Positions 8,912 through 16,801 of a stretch of 64,000 nt of DNA are shown piece after piece. Each line of letters starts with the position of its first letter. The first letter of the stretch is position 1. Under the pieces are notes generated by a model. It saw only the letters and a program-made list of their open reading frames with translations. It did no database searches and was not told where the DNA came from. The DNA is from CAZKEW01 sp964580435 (GTDB lineage: Bacteria > Acidobacteriota > Aminicenantia > Aminicenantales > UBA8522). Position numbers and translations under genes: made by a program. Location: the NCBI GenBank assembly GCA_964580435.1, contig CAZOKP010000003.1, positions 23,287 through 87,286 of the forward strand, in the 5' to 3' direction.

Positions 8912-10027
8912 TTGTCTAAAAAAACAAAAAATCGTCTGAACGGAATGGAGAGCGCTCCGGGAGCAGAGACGATAATCGGGGGTAAGCGGCGCCTTTATTT
9001 CGCCGGAACGAGCTATTTCGGGCTGCACGGCCATCCTGAATTGATCCGGGCCGGGGTGGAGGCCTTTCAAAAATATGGAACGCACAGCGCCACGTCGCGC
9101 GCCGGGTTCGGGAACAACCCCGTTTTGCTCGAAGTGGAGGAGCGGCTCAAGGAATTTTTTAGAGGACCCGATGCGGTGTATTTCGGCTCAGGATACCTGA
9201 GCAGCCTGGTCCTGGCCCGAGGCCTGGCAGAAAAGTATGATGCCGTTTTTATTGACGAGGCCGCCCATTTCTGTATCATCGACTCTGTTCATTCCCTTGG
9301 AAAGCCCGTTTACAGGTTCCGCCACCGCGACCCTGAGGATCTGAGAAAGAAACTCAAGGCAAGACTTAAGGCCCGTCAAACACCTTTCCTCCTGACCGAC
9401 GGTATCTTCCCGACCTATGGGCATATCGCGCCCGTGCCTGATTACCTGGCCGTCCTCACGCCCTATAAGGGCCTCATCGGCCTGGATGATGCCCACGGTG
9501 TGGGAGTCTTGGGACCTAACGGTCGAGGAACGTACGAACATTTCGGGCTGACGTCAGAAAGCCTGCATCTGGCCGGGACATTAAGCAAGGCCTTCGGCGG
9601 GCACGGCGGGTTCGTCGTCGGAGGGAAAAAATTGATCGCCCGCGTCAGAAACACGGTCGGGGCCTACATCGGGTCGACTCCGACCCCCACCCCCATCGCG
9701 GCGGCGACAGCCAGAGGCATCGAAATCCTGAGAAATCATCCGGAAATGAGAGAACGGCTGAGGAAGAATGTCACCCTGGTGAAAGCCGGGATGAAAAAAT
9801 TGGGAGTGCCCATTGACGAAACTCCTGTGCCGATTGTGGCCTGGTCGATGGGATCGGCCGAAAAAATGAAGAAGGTTCAGAGATCGCTGCTGAGCCGCGG
9901 CATCGCCATCGCTTATCTCAAGTATATCGGCGCGCCCGCAGAAGGTGTGCTCAGGGTGACGATTTTTTCCACTCATACTGCCGAGCATATCCGCAGGCTC
10001 CTGGAAGAGCTCGAAAAAGCAATCTGA
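8912..10027 (+). CDS. Alpha-oxoamine synthase-like PLP enzyme (AONS/KBL-like)
   Basis: A 371-residue fold-type I PLP enzyme. Motifs include GTHSATSRAGFGNNP, a DDAHGVGVLG stretch (PLP-contacting Asp and His) and TLSKAFGGHGGF with the PLP lysine near residue 225. This matches 8-amino-7-oxononanoate synthase, 2-amino-3-ketobutyrate CoA ligase and serine palmitoyltransferase, which condense an amino acid with an acyl-CoA. Which of these reactions it carries out is unknown; no biotin genes are nearby. The frame opens with TTG at 8912, 3 bp after the epimerase stop; an ATG at 8945 would remove 11 residues and is equally possible. It is in the same operon as yggS and the epimerase. Confidence 0.82.
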   Translation: MSKKTKNRLNGMESAPGAETIIGGKRRLYFAGTSYFGLHGHPELIRAGVEAFQKYGTHSATSRAGFGNNPVLLEVEERLKEFFRGPDAVYFGSGYLSSLVLARGLAEKYDAVFIDEAAHFCIIDSVHSLGKPVYRFRHRDPEDLRKKLKARLKARQTPFLLTDGIFPTYGHIAPVPDYLAVLTPYKGLIGLDDAHGVGVLGPNGRGTYEHFGLTSESLHLAGTLSKAFGGHGGFVVGGKKLIARVRNTVGAYIGSTPTPTPIAAATARGIEILRNHPEMRERLRKNVTLVKAGMKKLGVPIDETPVPIVAWSMGSAEKMKKVQRSLLSRGIAIAYLKYIGAPAEGVLRVTIFSTHTAEHIRRLLEELEKAI

Positions 10028-10127
10028 ACGCCGGAACAAATAGGACGGGTTTACGTATATATCTAAGGAACGAAAATTATGTTCCCCGGGCGCAACCCCG
10101 GGTTGAAGGCCATTTAAGGAGAAATCA

Positions 10128-10802
10128 TTGAACCCGAGAAGAGCCCCTTTCCTCATCCTCATCGGAATTCTGCTCGTCGGCATTTTATCAGGCGGCGCGC
10201 CGGCCCAGGAACAGAAGAGAGAGCACAAGCCGATTTCCAAGGATCGTATCTTCGAGTTTAATAGACTCGATGTCGTCGTGGACGACTTCAAAGCCCAGGG
10301 GTTCATCCTGGACATCGGCGGCGGAGGAGAGGGCGTGATCGGACAACTGAAGGGGGCGCAGGTGATCGCGATCGACCTCAGCAAAAGAGAACTAGAAGAC
10401 GCGCCTCCTGGTCCAGCCTTGAAGATCGTCATGGACGCGCGGGACCTCAAGTTCCTCGACAAAACCTTTAATACGGCCACAGTCTTCTTCACGTTTATGT
10501 ACATCCAGAGCACCGACCATGAAAAAGTCTTTCGCGAACTCTATCGGGTGGTCGCGCCCGGCGGCCGCCTTCTGATCTGGGACGTCATGTTCCCGCCAAG
10601 AAAAAACGAGAAAAAAGACGTGGCCATGTTCCCGCTCAAAATCCAGCTGCCAGGAAAGACCATCGAGACGGGCTATGGTGTTTCCTGGCCGCCGCAGGAG
10701 CAAGGCCTGCCACATTATGCGGAACTGGGCAAACGGACAGGGTTTAAAGTAATCACCGGGGCGGAGAAAAAGGGCTGGTTCTTTCTCGAGCTCCAAAAAT
10801 AA
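10128..10802 (+). CDS. Class I SAM-dependent methyltransferase with N-terminal signal/anchor
   Basis: A 224-residue protein starting with TTG, placed 6 nt after AAGGAG. The first 28 residues are a typical signal or anchor segment (basic start, FLILIGILLVGILSGG core, then APAQEQ). The rest is a methyltransferase fold: motif I LDIGGGGEG, an acidic IAIDLS end of strand 2, a motif like MDARDLKFLD, and RVVAPGGRLLIWD. There is no internal methionine before the catalytic fold. An exported SAM enzyme is odd because SAM is cytosolic, so it may be anchored with its domain inward or have a non-methylating role. Its stop touches the M1 peptidase remnant. Confidence 0.75.
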   Translation: MNPRRAPFLILIGILLVGILSGGAPAQEQKREHKPISKDRIFEFNRLDVVVDDFKAQGFILDIGGGGEGVIGQLKGAQVIAIDLSKRELEDAPPGPALKIVMDARDLKFLDKTFNTATVFFTFMYIQSTDHEKVFRELYRVVAPGGRLLIWDVMFPPRKNEKKDVAMFPLKIQLPGKTIETGYGVSWPPQEQGLPHYAELGKRTGFKVITGAEKKGWFFLELQK

Positions 10803-10803
10803 G

Positions 10804-11037
10804 ACAGGTTACGGCGCTTACAAGGTCGAGCTAACGGTTCTGGAAAAGCACGTCCTCGGGGCCACCGGAAAACGGACCGCCGCAACTAAGAATAGGGACG
10901 GCACTAAGACCCCTGTTCATGTCCAGAAGGACGTTCACGATTTTGCCTGGACAGCCACCACTCTCGAATCTTTGACTGCTCCTATGCCGTCGGGGCTGAT
11001 CATTGAAATCTTCGCGACGCCGCAGAAGAATCTATAA
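10804..11037 (+). pseudogene. Remnant of an M1-family metallopeptidase (N-terminal domain)
   Basis: From 10804 to the TAA at 11035-11037 one frame reads as a fragment of the beta-sheet N-terminal domain of M1 aminopeptidases. It begins TGYGAYKVELTVLEKHVLGA, continues NRDGTKTPVHVQKDVHDFAW, and ends LIIEIFATPQKNL. The VHDFAWTA signature followed by a strand like IEIFATP is characteristic of the family. The zinc-binding HExxH domain and the first part are missing, there is no start codon or ribosome site, and the fragment begins 1 bp after the methyltransferase stop in another frame. It is best read as the scar of a deleted gene. Confidence 0.75.
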
Positions 11038-11178
11038 TAATCAAAACAGCAAGGCCAAGAAATCAAATGGAGAGCAACGCGCTATCGTTTGGTTTTTTAT
11101 TGATTTCTCCTCTTCGTTATATAATTATGGTCGCTGTCCCCGGAATTCAAACGATACGAGTGGGAGAGAGAATACCAA

Positions 11179-12381
11179 ATGAAACGTCTTCATTGGAAAA
11201 CATGGCTTCTTGTTCTCATCGTCGAGGTCACGATCAATGGACGTGCCTCGGCACAATTCCTGGATGATTTTAGCGGACTCCTGAAGAAAGACCCGACCGG
11301 CGCCACCGGCTGGGCGTTTTTTACGGGAGAAGGAAAGGCGACCATGGATTTCCGTCAAGGGGACGGTTACGCATCCATTCTGGTCGATGCGACCAAGGAC
11401 CAGCGGAACGTCTGGTGGGCCCTGATCAAACGGAGAGTCTCCAGCGCTCTCGACCTCGGCCGCTTGAAGGAACCGGGCTACGAGCTCCGCATCGAAGCGC
11501 GCATCCGGGTGAGCGACGCGCCGCGCCGGGTGAACCTTCATCTTAACACCCAAAAAACCGTCGATTTCCACACCCATATCATGGAGTTCGATATCCCTGA
11601 TACGGAGCGCTGGCATACCATCAGTATGACCACCCGCGATTTCGAGGCCGAGCCGGGAGACACCGTGAACGGCCAGCTCGCCCTCATGGATTGGGGGCTG
11701 GGAAAATATCGTGTGCATGTGGATGATTTTAAAGTGGATGTCGTGAATGTGGCGCTCGCTGGACCCGACCAGGGAGATCAAGTGCCCTACCATCCGCCCC
11801 TCCCGGACCCGAAGACGTTCGCGCATGTCGCCGCAGTGGCCGCAGACGGGATGGTCGACCTCCAATATCCGGACGTGAACTTGAAGAACTGGTACGTTCA
11901 GGACGCGGGGAAAAAGACGCACGCGCTGACGGTGGGAGGTACCCAATTCGTCATCCTGCGCTGGGACCTTGGTTTTTTTGCCGGGAAAAAAGCGGCAGGC
12001 CACGGCCTGCTGGAACTTACGACCCGGTCGGTCGAGCGGACCTCGGACGACCGGCCCGATTTCGGGTTGATCAGAGTCGTCGAAATCCTGCGCGGTGACC
12101 CGAGCTGGGACAAAAAGACAGTCACCTTCAATAGTCTATGCCGGGGACAGCCTCTCGATCACGTCCTGAACCCTCAGATGATCATCGATTGGCCTGTCAC
12201 CGAAGGAGAGGGCGGCAAGACCTTCCTTACTATCTCAAGGCCGGTCCTGCAACGTTTGATCGATGGAAGAACCCTGGGAATAGCCATCAGACCGCTGGGC
12301 GCCATAAGCGCGTCTTTTTATTCGCTGGAAAACGAAGGCGAAAAACTCAGCGCTAGGCTGCTTTTCAACGTGCTGGAATGA
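11179..12381 (+). CDS. Secreted protein with beta-rich carbohydrate-binding-like domains
   Basis: A 400-residue protein with a signal peptide (MKRLHWKTWLLVLIVEV..., cleavage near ASAQ). The N-terminal half is predicted beta-sandwich and resembles laminin-G or carbohydrate-binding modules, with many W, F and D residues. The C-terminal half, from about residue 215, has a segment FVILRWDLGFFAGKKAAGHG and ends with strands like those of DNRLRE/CBM96-type modules. I do not recognise a catalytic motif. It is probably a periplasmic or cell-surface binding protein. It stands alone downstream of the peptidase remnant and converges with the fmdB-type gene. Confidence 0.6.
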   Translation: MKRLHWKTWLLVLIVEVTINGRASAQFLDDFSGLLKKDPTGATGWAFFTGEGKATMDFRQGDGYASILVDATKDQRNVWWALIKRRVSSALDLGRLKEPGYELRIEARIRVSDAPRRVNLHLNTQKTVDFHTHIMEFDIPDTERWHTISMTTRDFEAEPGDTVNGQLALMDWGLGKYRVHVDDFKVDVVNVALAGPDQGDQVPYHPPLPDPKTFAHVAAVAADGMVDLQYPDVNLKNWYVQDAGKKTHALTVGGTQFVILRWDLGFFAGKKAAGHGLLELTTRSVERTSDDRPDFGLIRVVEILRGDPSWDKKTVTFNSLCRGQPLDHVLNPQMIIDWPVTEGEGGKTFLTISRPVLQRLIDGRTLGIAIRPLGAISASFYSLENEGEKLSARLLFNVLE

Positions 12382-12412
12382 GGATCCGGGGAAAGGGGGA
12401 AAAGCAACCCTA

Positions 12413-12787
12413 TTAGAATTCCTCTTTCTCGCCGCCGTTTCCGCCGTCCTCCTCTCTTCCCTCTGCGCCATCTGCCTCTTCCATGGCCTCCTCTACGGAC
12501 TGGTCAAAGTCCTCACCCATATCCTCGCCCATTTCTTTGCCCATATTCTTCATCCAGCGGGCGATGCTCTTGGGGTCCTTTTCATCCAGCCCGGCCAGCT
12601 TGGATGGATCGGCCAGGCTTTCCATGCGGCTTTCTTCGGAGCGAGAGACGGCCACGCGCGAGACGAGCTTCTCGAGGTTCGTGCTGCCGCATTTCCTGCA
12701 TTTCGGGTCAAGTGCGGATTTAACCGAAAGGGTCACAAAAGTTGATTTTTTCCCGCAATCCCGGCAACGGTACTCGTATATGGGCAA
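12413..12787 (-). CDS. FmdB-type zinc ribbon protein
   Basis: A 124-residue protein. The start is taken as the TTG at 12787, which gives the family's nearly invariant beginning MPIYEYRCRDCG and sits 8 nt behind AGGAG. An upstream ATG at 12835 would add 16 residues and overlap the next gene. Two CxxC pairs (CRDC and CRKC) make a zinc ribbon over the first 35 residues. The remainder is helical, and the tail is very acidic (EEAMEEADGAEGREED). FmdB-like proteins are small putative regulatory or assembly factors of unsettled function. It is the last gene of a three-gene minus-strand operon with DUF362 and DUF6599 proteins. Confidence 0.85.
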   Translation of the reverse strand: MPIYEYRCRDCGKKSTFVTLSVKSALDPKCRKCGSTNLEKLVSRVAVSRSEESRMESLADPSKLAGLDEKDPKSIARWMKNMGKEMGEDMGEDFDQSVEEAMEEADGAEGREEDGGNGGEKEEF

Positions 12788-12797
12788 GGCCGAACTC

Positions 12798-13691
12798 CTA
12801 AATGAGAATGTCCTCTTGCCAGCCGATCTTGACAAGCTCTATGCGGTCGGGGCCGCTGACTCCGAGCCGGTGCCTTGTGTCCGCATAGACGATGTGGTGC
12901 GCCGGCGGCTGCAGCGGACGCTCTTCTCCAAAGAACTTAAGACGCTTGGCCTGCAAAACTCTGACTCCGGTGGCATCAACAGCGACAGGATCATGGCCAA
13001 CGAGAATCCCTTTATACGGCCAGACATATTCGGCGCTGTAGTGATGAGGGCCAATCCCATGGAAGAGAGGAGTCAGCAGGAGAAGAATATTCAGCCTGGT
13101 TTTGCCCTTGATAGAAGGAAGATTCCAGATCGTGCCTAAATCCGCGCAAGCATCGGCGTGATAATCCCAAGGCCTGGGGACGAACATGATCATGTTCTTG
13201 ATGCAACCGCCCATGCCGGCCCAATGGTGGGTCCGCGCCGGCCGGGCATTGATGAGGACCGTGGCATTCTGGAAAATCCGGTCTCTCAGCACTCCCCTGT
13301 CATTGACCGCGATGCGCTCTTCGGGAATGCCGACATCCATGACCCGCCGTTTGAGCGACTGCTCGACAGCCGGCCCTGTCGGGAGATAATTCCAAACGTT
13401 GGTTTTAATGCCCACGGTGTCCGAAGGCTTGACGATCTTCCGCCAGGCATCGGCAGGAGTTTTCTCGCCGAAAAGCGTCATGATCGCATCATCGAGCATC
13501 TTCTGGATGACCTCAGGGTTTTGCTTCCCCGAAGAATCAAGCGCCTCCTGGTCGCGGACCAGGACAACCCTGGCTTTGTCCGCAGGCGCTTTCTCGAAAA
13601 CCCCTTTGAGGCCGGGCGCAACGGCGCCAGCCAACGGGGCGATTGCGGCCATTCTTAAAAAATCGCGACGCGTCAGGATTTTTATCGCCAT
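12798..13691 (-). CDS. Tat-exported DUF362 domain protein
   Basis: A 297-residue protein whose N-terminus LTRRDFLRMAAIAPLAGAVA is a twin-arginine signal. The mature part has the DUF362 pattern: VGIKTNVWNYLPTGPAV, VNDRGVLRDRIFQNATVLIN, THHWAGMGGCIKNMI and ILVGHDPVAVDATGVR. No [4Fe-4S] ferredoxin Cys motif is present, unlike many DUF362 proteins. The function is unknown; Tat export suggests that a cofactor or folded state is needed outside the cytoplasm. It lies between the fmdB-like gene (10 bp downstream) and the DUF6599 gene (50 bp upstream), in one direction. Confidence 0.85.
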   Translation of the reverse strand: MAIKILTRRDFLRMAAIAPLAGAVAPGLKGVFEKAPADKARVVLVRDQEALDSSGKQNPEVIQKMLDDAIMTLFGEKTPADAWRKIVKPSDTVGIKTNVWNYLPTGPAVEQSLKRRVMDVGIPEERIAVNDRGVLRDRIFQNATVLINARPARTHHWAGMGGCIKNMIMFVPRPWDYHADACADLGTIWNLPSIKGKTRLNILLLLTPLFHGIGPHHYSAEYVWPYKGILVGHDPVAVDATGVRVLQAKRLKFFGEERPLQPPAHHIVYADTRHRLGVSGPDRIELVKIGWQEDILI

Positions 13692-13741
13692 GCCTTCTCC
13701 TCCATGGTTACAAAAATATTCTATCCTGTTTCTTTATAATG

Positions 13742-14665
13742 TCATTCAACAATTTTATCCACGACTGAAGCGACAATATTTCTCGCCTGAGCAGGCGAAA
13801 GAACATCGAAAATAATAGCGAGATAGTTGTCCTTATTTTTGACCGCGGTCCATTTTTTGTCCTCGGTCTGGACTAACCCCGTTTCCGCGGCATCGGGCAT
13901 ATAGGCCTTGGCAAAGCTTTGAAGAGCAAGGACGGCTGCATGGGCGTCAGGATAGCGGACGATCAGCACTAAAACATTGTCCGGCTTGTCCCCGGAAGAA
14001 GCGAGCACCGCTTCTGTTTTCTGGTCGAGAAGGAGGATGTTCTCGGCCGAGACAAAGAAATGATAGTTCAGGATCAAATGGTTGTGGAAATAGCGGACCC
14101 TCTTGAGGTCAAAACCGTCCGGCACATAAGAAAGAAGGGCTGGCTTCTTTCCCTGCGCAGGGATGGCTGAAGCAATCGCTTCACCCAAATCTAAAAGGGC
14201 GAGCTTCGATGCGGGCGTCTCCGCCTCGGCATAGAGAGAAACAAAATAACGGTCTTTCCACAGAGAAAGCAGTCCTCCTTTGTACACAGCGTCCTGCCCA
14301 ATCTCCAGGGCTTCTCCTTCGAGGTCGTGAGTAAAGACGCCGAAGGCGTCACTGGCGGTGCCCAGGTCAAAGAAATCGGCGATAAGGTTGGGTTCTCCCT
14401 CTTTGAAATAGCGCCTGGCGACGAGCCTCTCGAAATTGTAGGCCCGGTAGACTTCCCCTGCTCCATCGATATACTCAAAAATTGTCTCTGGATTATAGGA
14501 CTCGTCTTTACCCTCGGCACGCCAGCCGTTTATTTCCAGGGGCAAGAAACGGCTCAGAGTGTTCGCTTCCTCCGCGTTCTTTCCCATAAGATTATGGCCG
14601 CCTCCTCCAAATAGGATTAAAACCAAGCCAACAAGAATAATGAATGGGCGTGCTTCCCGGCGCAT
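13742..14665 (-). CDS. DUF6599-like exported/anchored protein
   Basis: A 307-residue protein with one N-terminal hydrophobic segment (about 8-26) serving as signal or anchor. The mature part begins with LSRFLPLEINGWRAEGKDES and has TIFEYIDGAGEVYRAYNFE, the typical start of the DUF6599 family in Acidobacteriota-like genomes. Later there is a repeat-like pair of alpha/beta halves. The function is not known. A TAAAAT box 8 nt before the ATG (14674-14679, minus strand) would give a nearly leaderless mRNA. It is first in an operon with the DUF362 and FmdB-like genes. Confidence 0.7.
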   Translation of the reverse strand: MRREARPFIILVGLVLILFGGGGHNLMGKNAEEANTLSRFLPLEINGWRAEGKDESYNPETIFEYIDGAGEVYRAYNFERLVARRYFKEGEPNLIADFFDLGTASDAFGVFTHDLEGEALEIGQDAVYKGGLLSLWKDRYFVSLYAEAETPASKLALLDLGEAIASAIPAQGKKPALLSYVPDGFDLKRVRYFHNHLILNYHFFVSAENILLLDQKTEAVLASSGDKPDNVLVLIVRYPDAHAAVLALQSFAKAYMPDAAETGLVQTEDKKWTAVKNKDNYLAIIFDVLSPAQARNIVASVVDKIVE

Positions 14666-14673
14666 GGGAAGCC

Positions 14674-14679
14674 ATTTTA
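14674..14679 (-). promoter_or_regulatory. -10 box with very short leader, DUF6599 gene
   Basis: TAAAAT on the minus strand ends 8 nt before the ATG at 14665. A weak -35 candidate (TTCGAC) lies 18 bp upstream. No ribosome site fits between the box and the start codon. Confidence 0.4.
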
Positions 14680-14743
14680 CCAGATTCGTTCTCTTTCGTC
14701 GAACCTAGGTTAATGCCGAAAATTGCTGCAAGGGCTCGGCAAT

Positions 14744-14860
14744 GGGTGGCGCGGCTGGGGGGCCCCCCGACCCCGGAGCGTTTCATGCCTCCGGAATTTG
14801 TGTTTGCATAATCAACAAAATGGGCCGCGAGGATGGCGGGGGGATGCCGCGACAGGACCC
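14744..14860 (+). repeat. Structured intergenic element, copy A
   Basis: One of four related elements in the window. It starts GGGTGGCGCGGC and ends GCCGCGACAGGACCC. GGGT and ACCC pair at the ends, and CGCGGC (14750-14755) pairs with GCCGCG (14846-14851). Inside are GGGGGG (14757-14762), CCCCCC (14763-14768) and a second GGGGGG (14838-14843), so the C-tract can pair with either G-tract. GAGCGTTTCATGCC and CCGCGAGG are shared almost exactly with copy B at 55352. It lies between the end of the GH2 gene and the start of the DUF6599 gene. Confidence 0.75.
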
Positions 14861-14888
14861 GTTGGCCAGCCCTTGCGGCAGCCGCTGC

Positions 14889-16703
14889 CTATTCGATGGC
14901 GGCTTTTTGCTGGTTGACGCGCCTGAACGAGTCGGGGTTGAATTTGGGCTTGCGGTCAAACGAGTAGAGTCCGTTCACCTCTTGTTCGATATCATAAAGC
15001 TGGGTATAGCAGAAGCCGGCTACCTTAGGGTTAAAAAGGAGCGCTTCGGTGAGCTGTTTGTATCGTTCAAGAAATTCCTCCGCGGTTCTCGGCCTTTCGC
15101 CGTAGCCCCAGGCTTTGTCGTCCTTCTGGCCGGGGTTCCACCAGATACCGCCGTATTCACTGACGTAGTAGGGCTGACCCTGATAAGGTCTATTTGGTTC
15201 CCTCTCGCCGTTGACAAAAACAACGGGGGGCGTCTGGAGCAGGCCATCATATGCTGCTTTGAATTTTGCCCCATCCTGGTCATAGTTATGAGAATCGTAA
15301 ACATCGGGAGAAGCGAAGTGATATCCGCCTGACGAATCGATGACAAGACGGGCTGGGTCGAGGAGCTTGGTGAAATGGAAGACGTTCTCGATGATTCCCG
15401 GGAAGGAAAGCTCCCATCGTTCGTTCAGCGGACACCAGCCGATGAGGGCGGGATGATTGAAATCCCGTTCCATCGCTTCGCCCCATTGACGCGCTAAGGT
15501 GAGGTAACATTCAGGCCGGGAGAGGTCGAGACCCCAGTCGGGGAATTCTCCCCAGACGAGGTAGCCCAGCCTGTCGGCCCAGTAGAGGAACCGGCGCTCA
15601 AAAACACGCTGATGGAGCCGGGCACCGTCAAACCCCACGCCCAGGGAGATCTCAATATCATTCCTGAGCGCCTGGTCCGAGGGAGCCGTATAGATCCCAT
15701 CGGGATAAAATCCCTGGTCGAGGATGGTACGGAGGAACAGGGGCCTATTGTTGAGATAAATCTTGTTCCCGCGGGCCTCGATTTTTCTCAACCCAAGATA
15801 GCCGCTGACTCTATCCTCTTCGCGATTCTCGAGGAGATAGACGATTTCAAGGTCATAAAGGTACGGTTGGCGGACACTCCAAAGTTTGGCGTTTTTCAAT
15901 TTGACCGAAAAAAAGACGCGCCGGGCCGCCTTTTTTTGGGCGGCGTATTCTTCTTTGCCCTTAGCGCTGACGCGGAGGCGCAGAATCCCTTCTTCCGGGG
16001 ATTGAGGAAGCTCAACAAAAACCAGCGCTTCTCCGTTGTCCGCATCGGGATAGACCCTATACTTGTCGATAAAGTTGGGAGCTACGGGCTCCAGCCAGAC
16101 CGTCTGCCAGATGCCTGTCGTCCTCCGGTAGAGACAACTGTAGGAATGCAGGCGCTGGCACTGCTTTCCGGCGGGCTGGAGTCCGCTCCTGACATCATCA
16201 TAGGCTTTGACCACGAGGAGGTTTTCGCCCGAACTCAAAAGGTGGGTCACATCAAAAGTGAAGGGCGTGTAGCCGCCCTCGTGTTCTCCGGCTTTTTTCC
16301 CGTTCACCCAGACGGTCGTCTTGTAGTCGCAGGCTTCAAAATGAAGCAGGACTCTTTTCTCTTTCCAGCTCTTGGGCAGGGCAAAGGTCCGTTTGTACCA
16401 GACCGCTTTCATGAAATCCAAGTTGCCTATTCCGGACAGCGGGCTTTCGGGCGCAAAGGGCACGAGAATTTTCTTGTCGAACCCTTCCCCCCGGACGAAA
16501 TCTCTTTCTTCGCCGCTGTCGGAAAGGTCGAGGGCGAAATCCCACCAGCCGTTCAAGCAGAGCCAGTCCGCCCTCACCATTTCCGGCCTGGGGTATTCGG
16601 GCCTGGGAATATCAGCGGAAAAAAGACCACTCTTTATTCCAAAAAATACGGATAAAACAAGGGCAAAAAAAAGTGCCCTTTTTGAAATTATCGATCTCAT
16701 CAC
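14889..16703 (-). CDS. Secreted glycoside hydrolase family 2 enzyme
   Basis: A 604-residue protein with a signal peptide (about 30 residues, ending near GLFSAD). The GH2 plan is clear: a jelly-roll sugar-binding domain (about 38-205) with NGWWDF, VWYKRTF and TTVWVNGKKAGEHEGGY; an immunoglobulin-like domain (about 210-300); and a TIM barrel with the acid/base Glu in WCPLNERW (near 427) and the nucleophile Glu in YYVSEYGG (near 515). It hydrolyses beta-linked galactosides, glucuronides or mannosides; the sugar cannot be decided. It lacks the long C-terminal domains of LacZ. It is a single minus-strand gene about 100 bp from the acd operon end. Confidence 0.9.
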   Translation of the reverse strand: MMRSIISKRALFFALVLSVFFGIKSGLFSADIPRPEYPRPEMVRADWLCLNGWWDFALDLSDSGEERDFVRGEGFDKKILVPFAPESPLSGIGNLDFMKAVWYKRTFALPKSWKEKRVLLHFEACDYKTTVWVNGKKAGEHEGGYTPFTFDVTHLLSSGENLLVVKAYDDVRSGLQPAGKQCQRLHSYSCLYRRTTGIWQTVWLEPVAPNFIDKYRVYPDADNGEALVFVELPQSPEEGILRLRVSAKGKEEYAAQKKAARRVFFSVKLKNAKLWSVRQPYLYDLEIVYLLENREEDRVSGYLGLRKIEARGNKIYLNNRPLFLRTILDQGFYPDGIYTAPSDQALRNDIEISLGVGFDGARLHQRVFERRFLYWADRLGYLVWGEFPDWGLDLSRPECYLTLARQWGEAMERDFNHPALIGWCPLNERWELSFPGIIENVFHFTKLLDPARLVIDSSGGYHFASPDVYDSHNYDQDGAKFKAAYDGLLQTPPVVFVNGEREPNRPYQGQPYYVSEYGGIWWNPGQKDDKAWGYGERPRTAEEFLERYKQLTEALLFNPKVAGFCYTQLYDIEQEVNGLYSFDRKPKFNPDSFRRVNQQKAAIE

Positions 16704-16801
16704 TGCTCCCCTTTAAATGCATCGTCTCTTTGTTCAAGATACATCTTAAAGTCTGACATCTATCTTAAGAGGATGGGCGGCACGGCACCCATCTATTATT
16801 A

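Noticed and set aside
16772..16793. Hairpin GATGGG...CCCATC after the acd gene as a terminator
   Set aside because: There is a 6-bp stem but no T-run on the minus strand, so termination is not supported.
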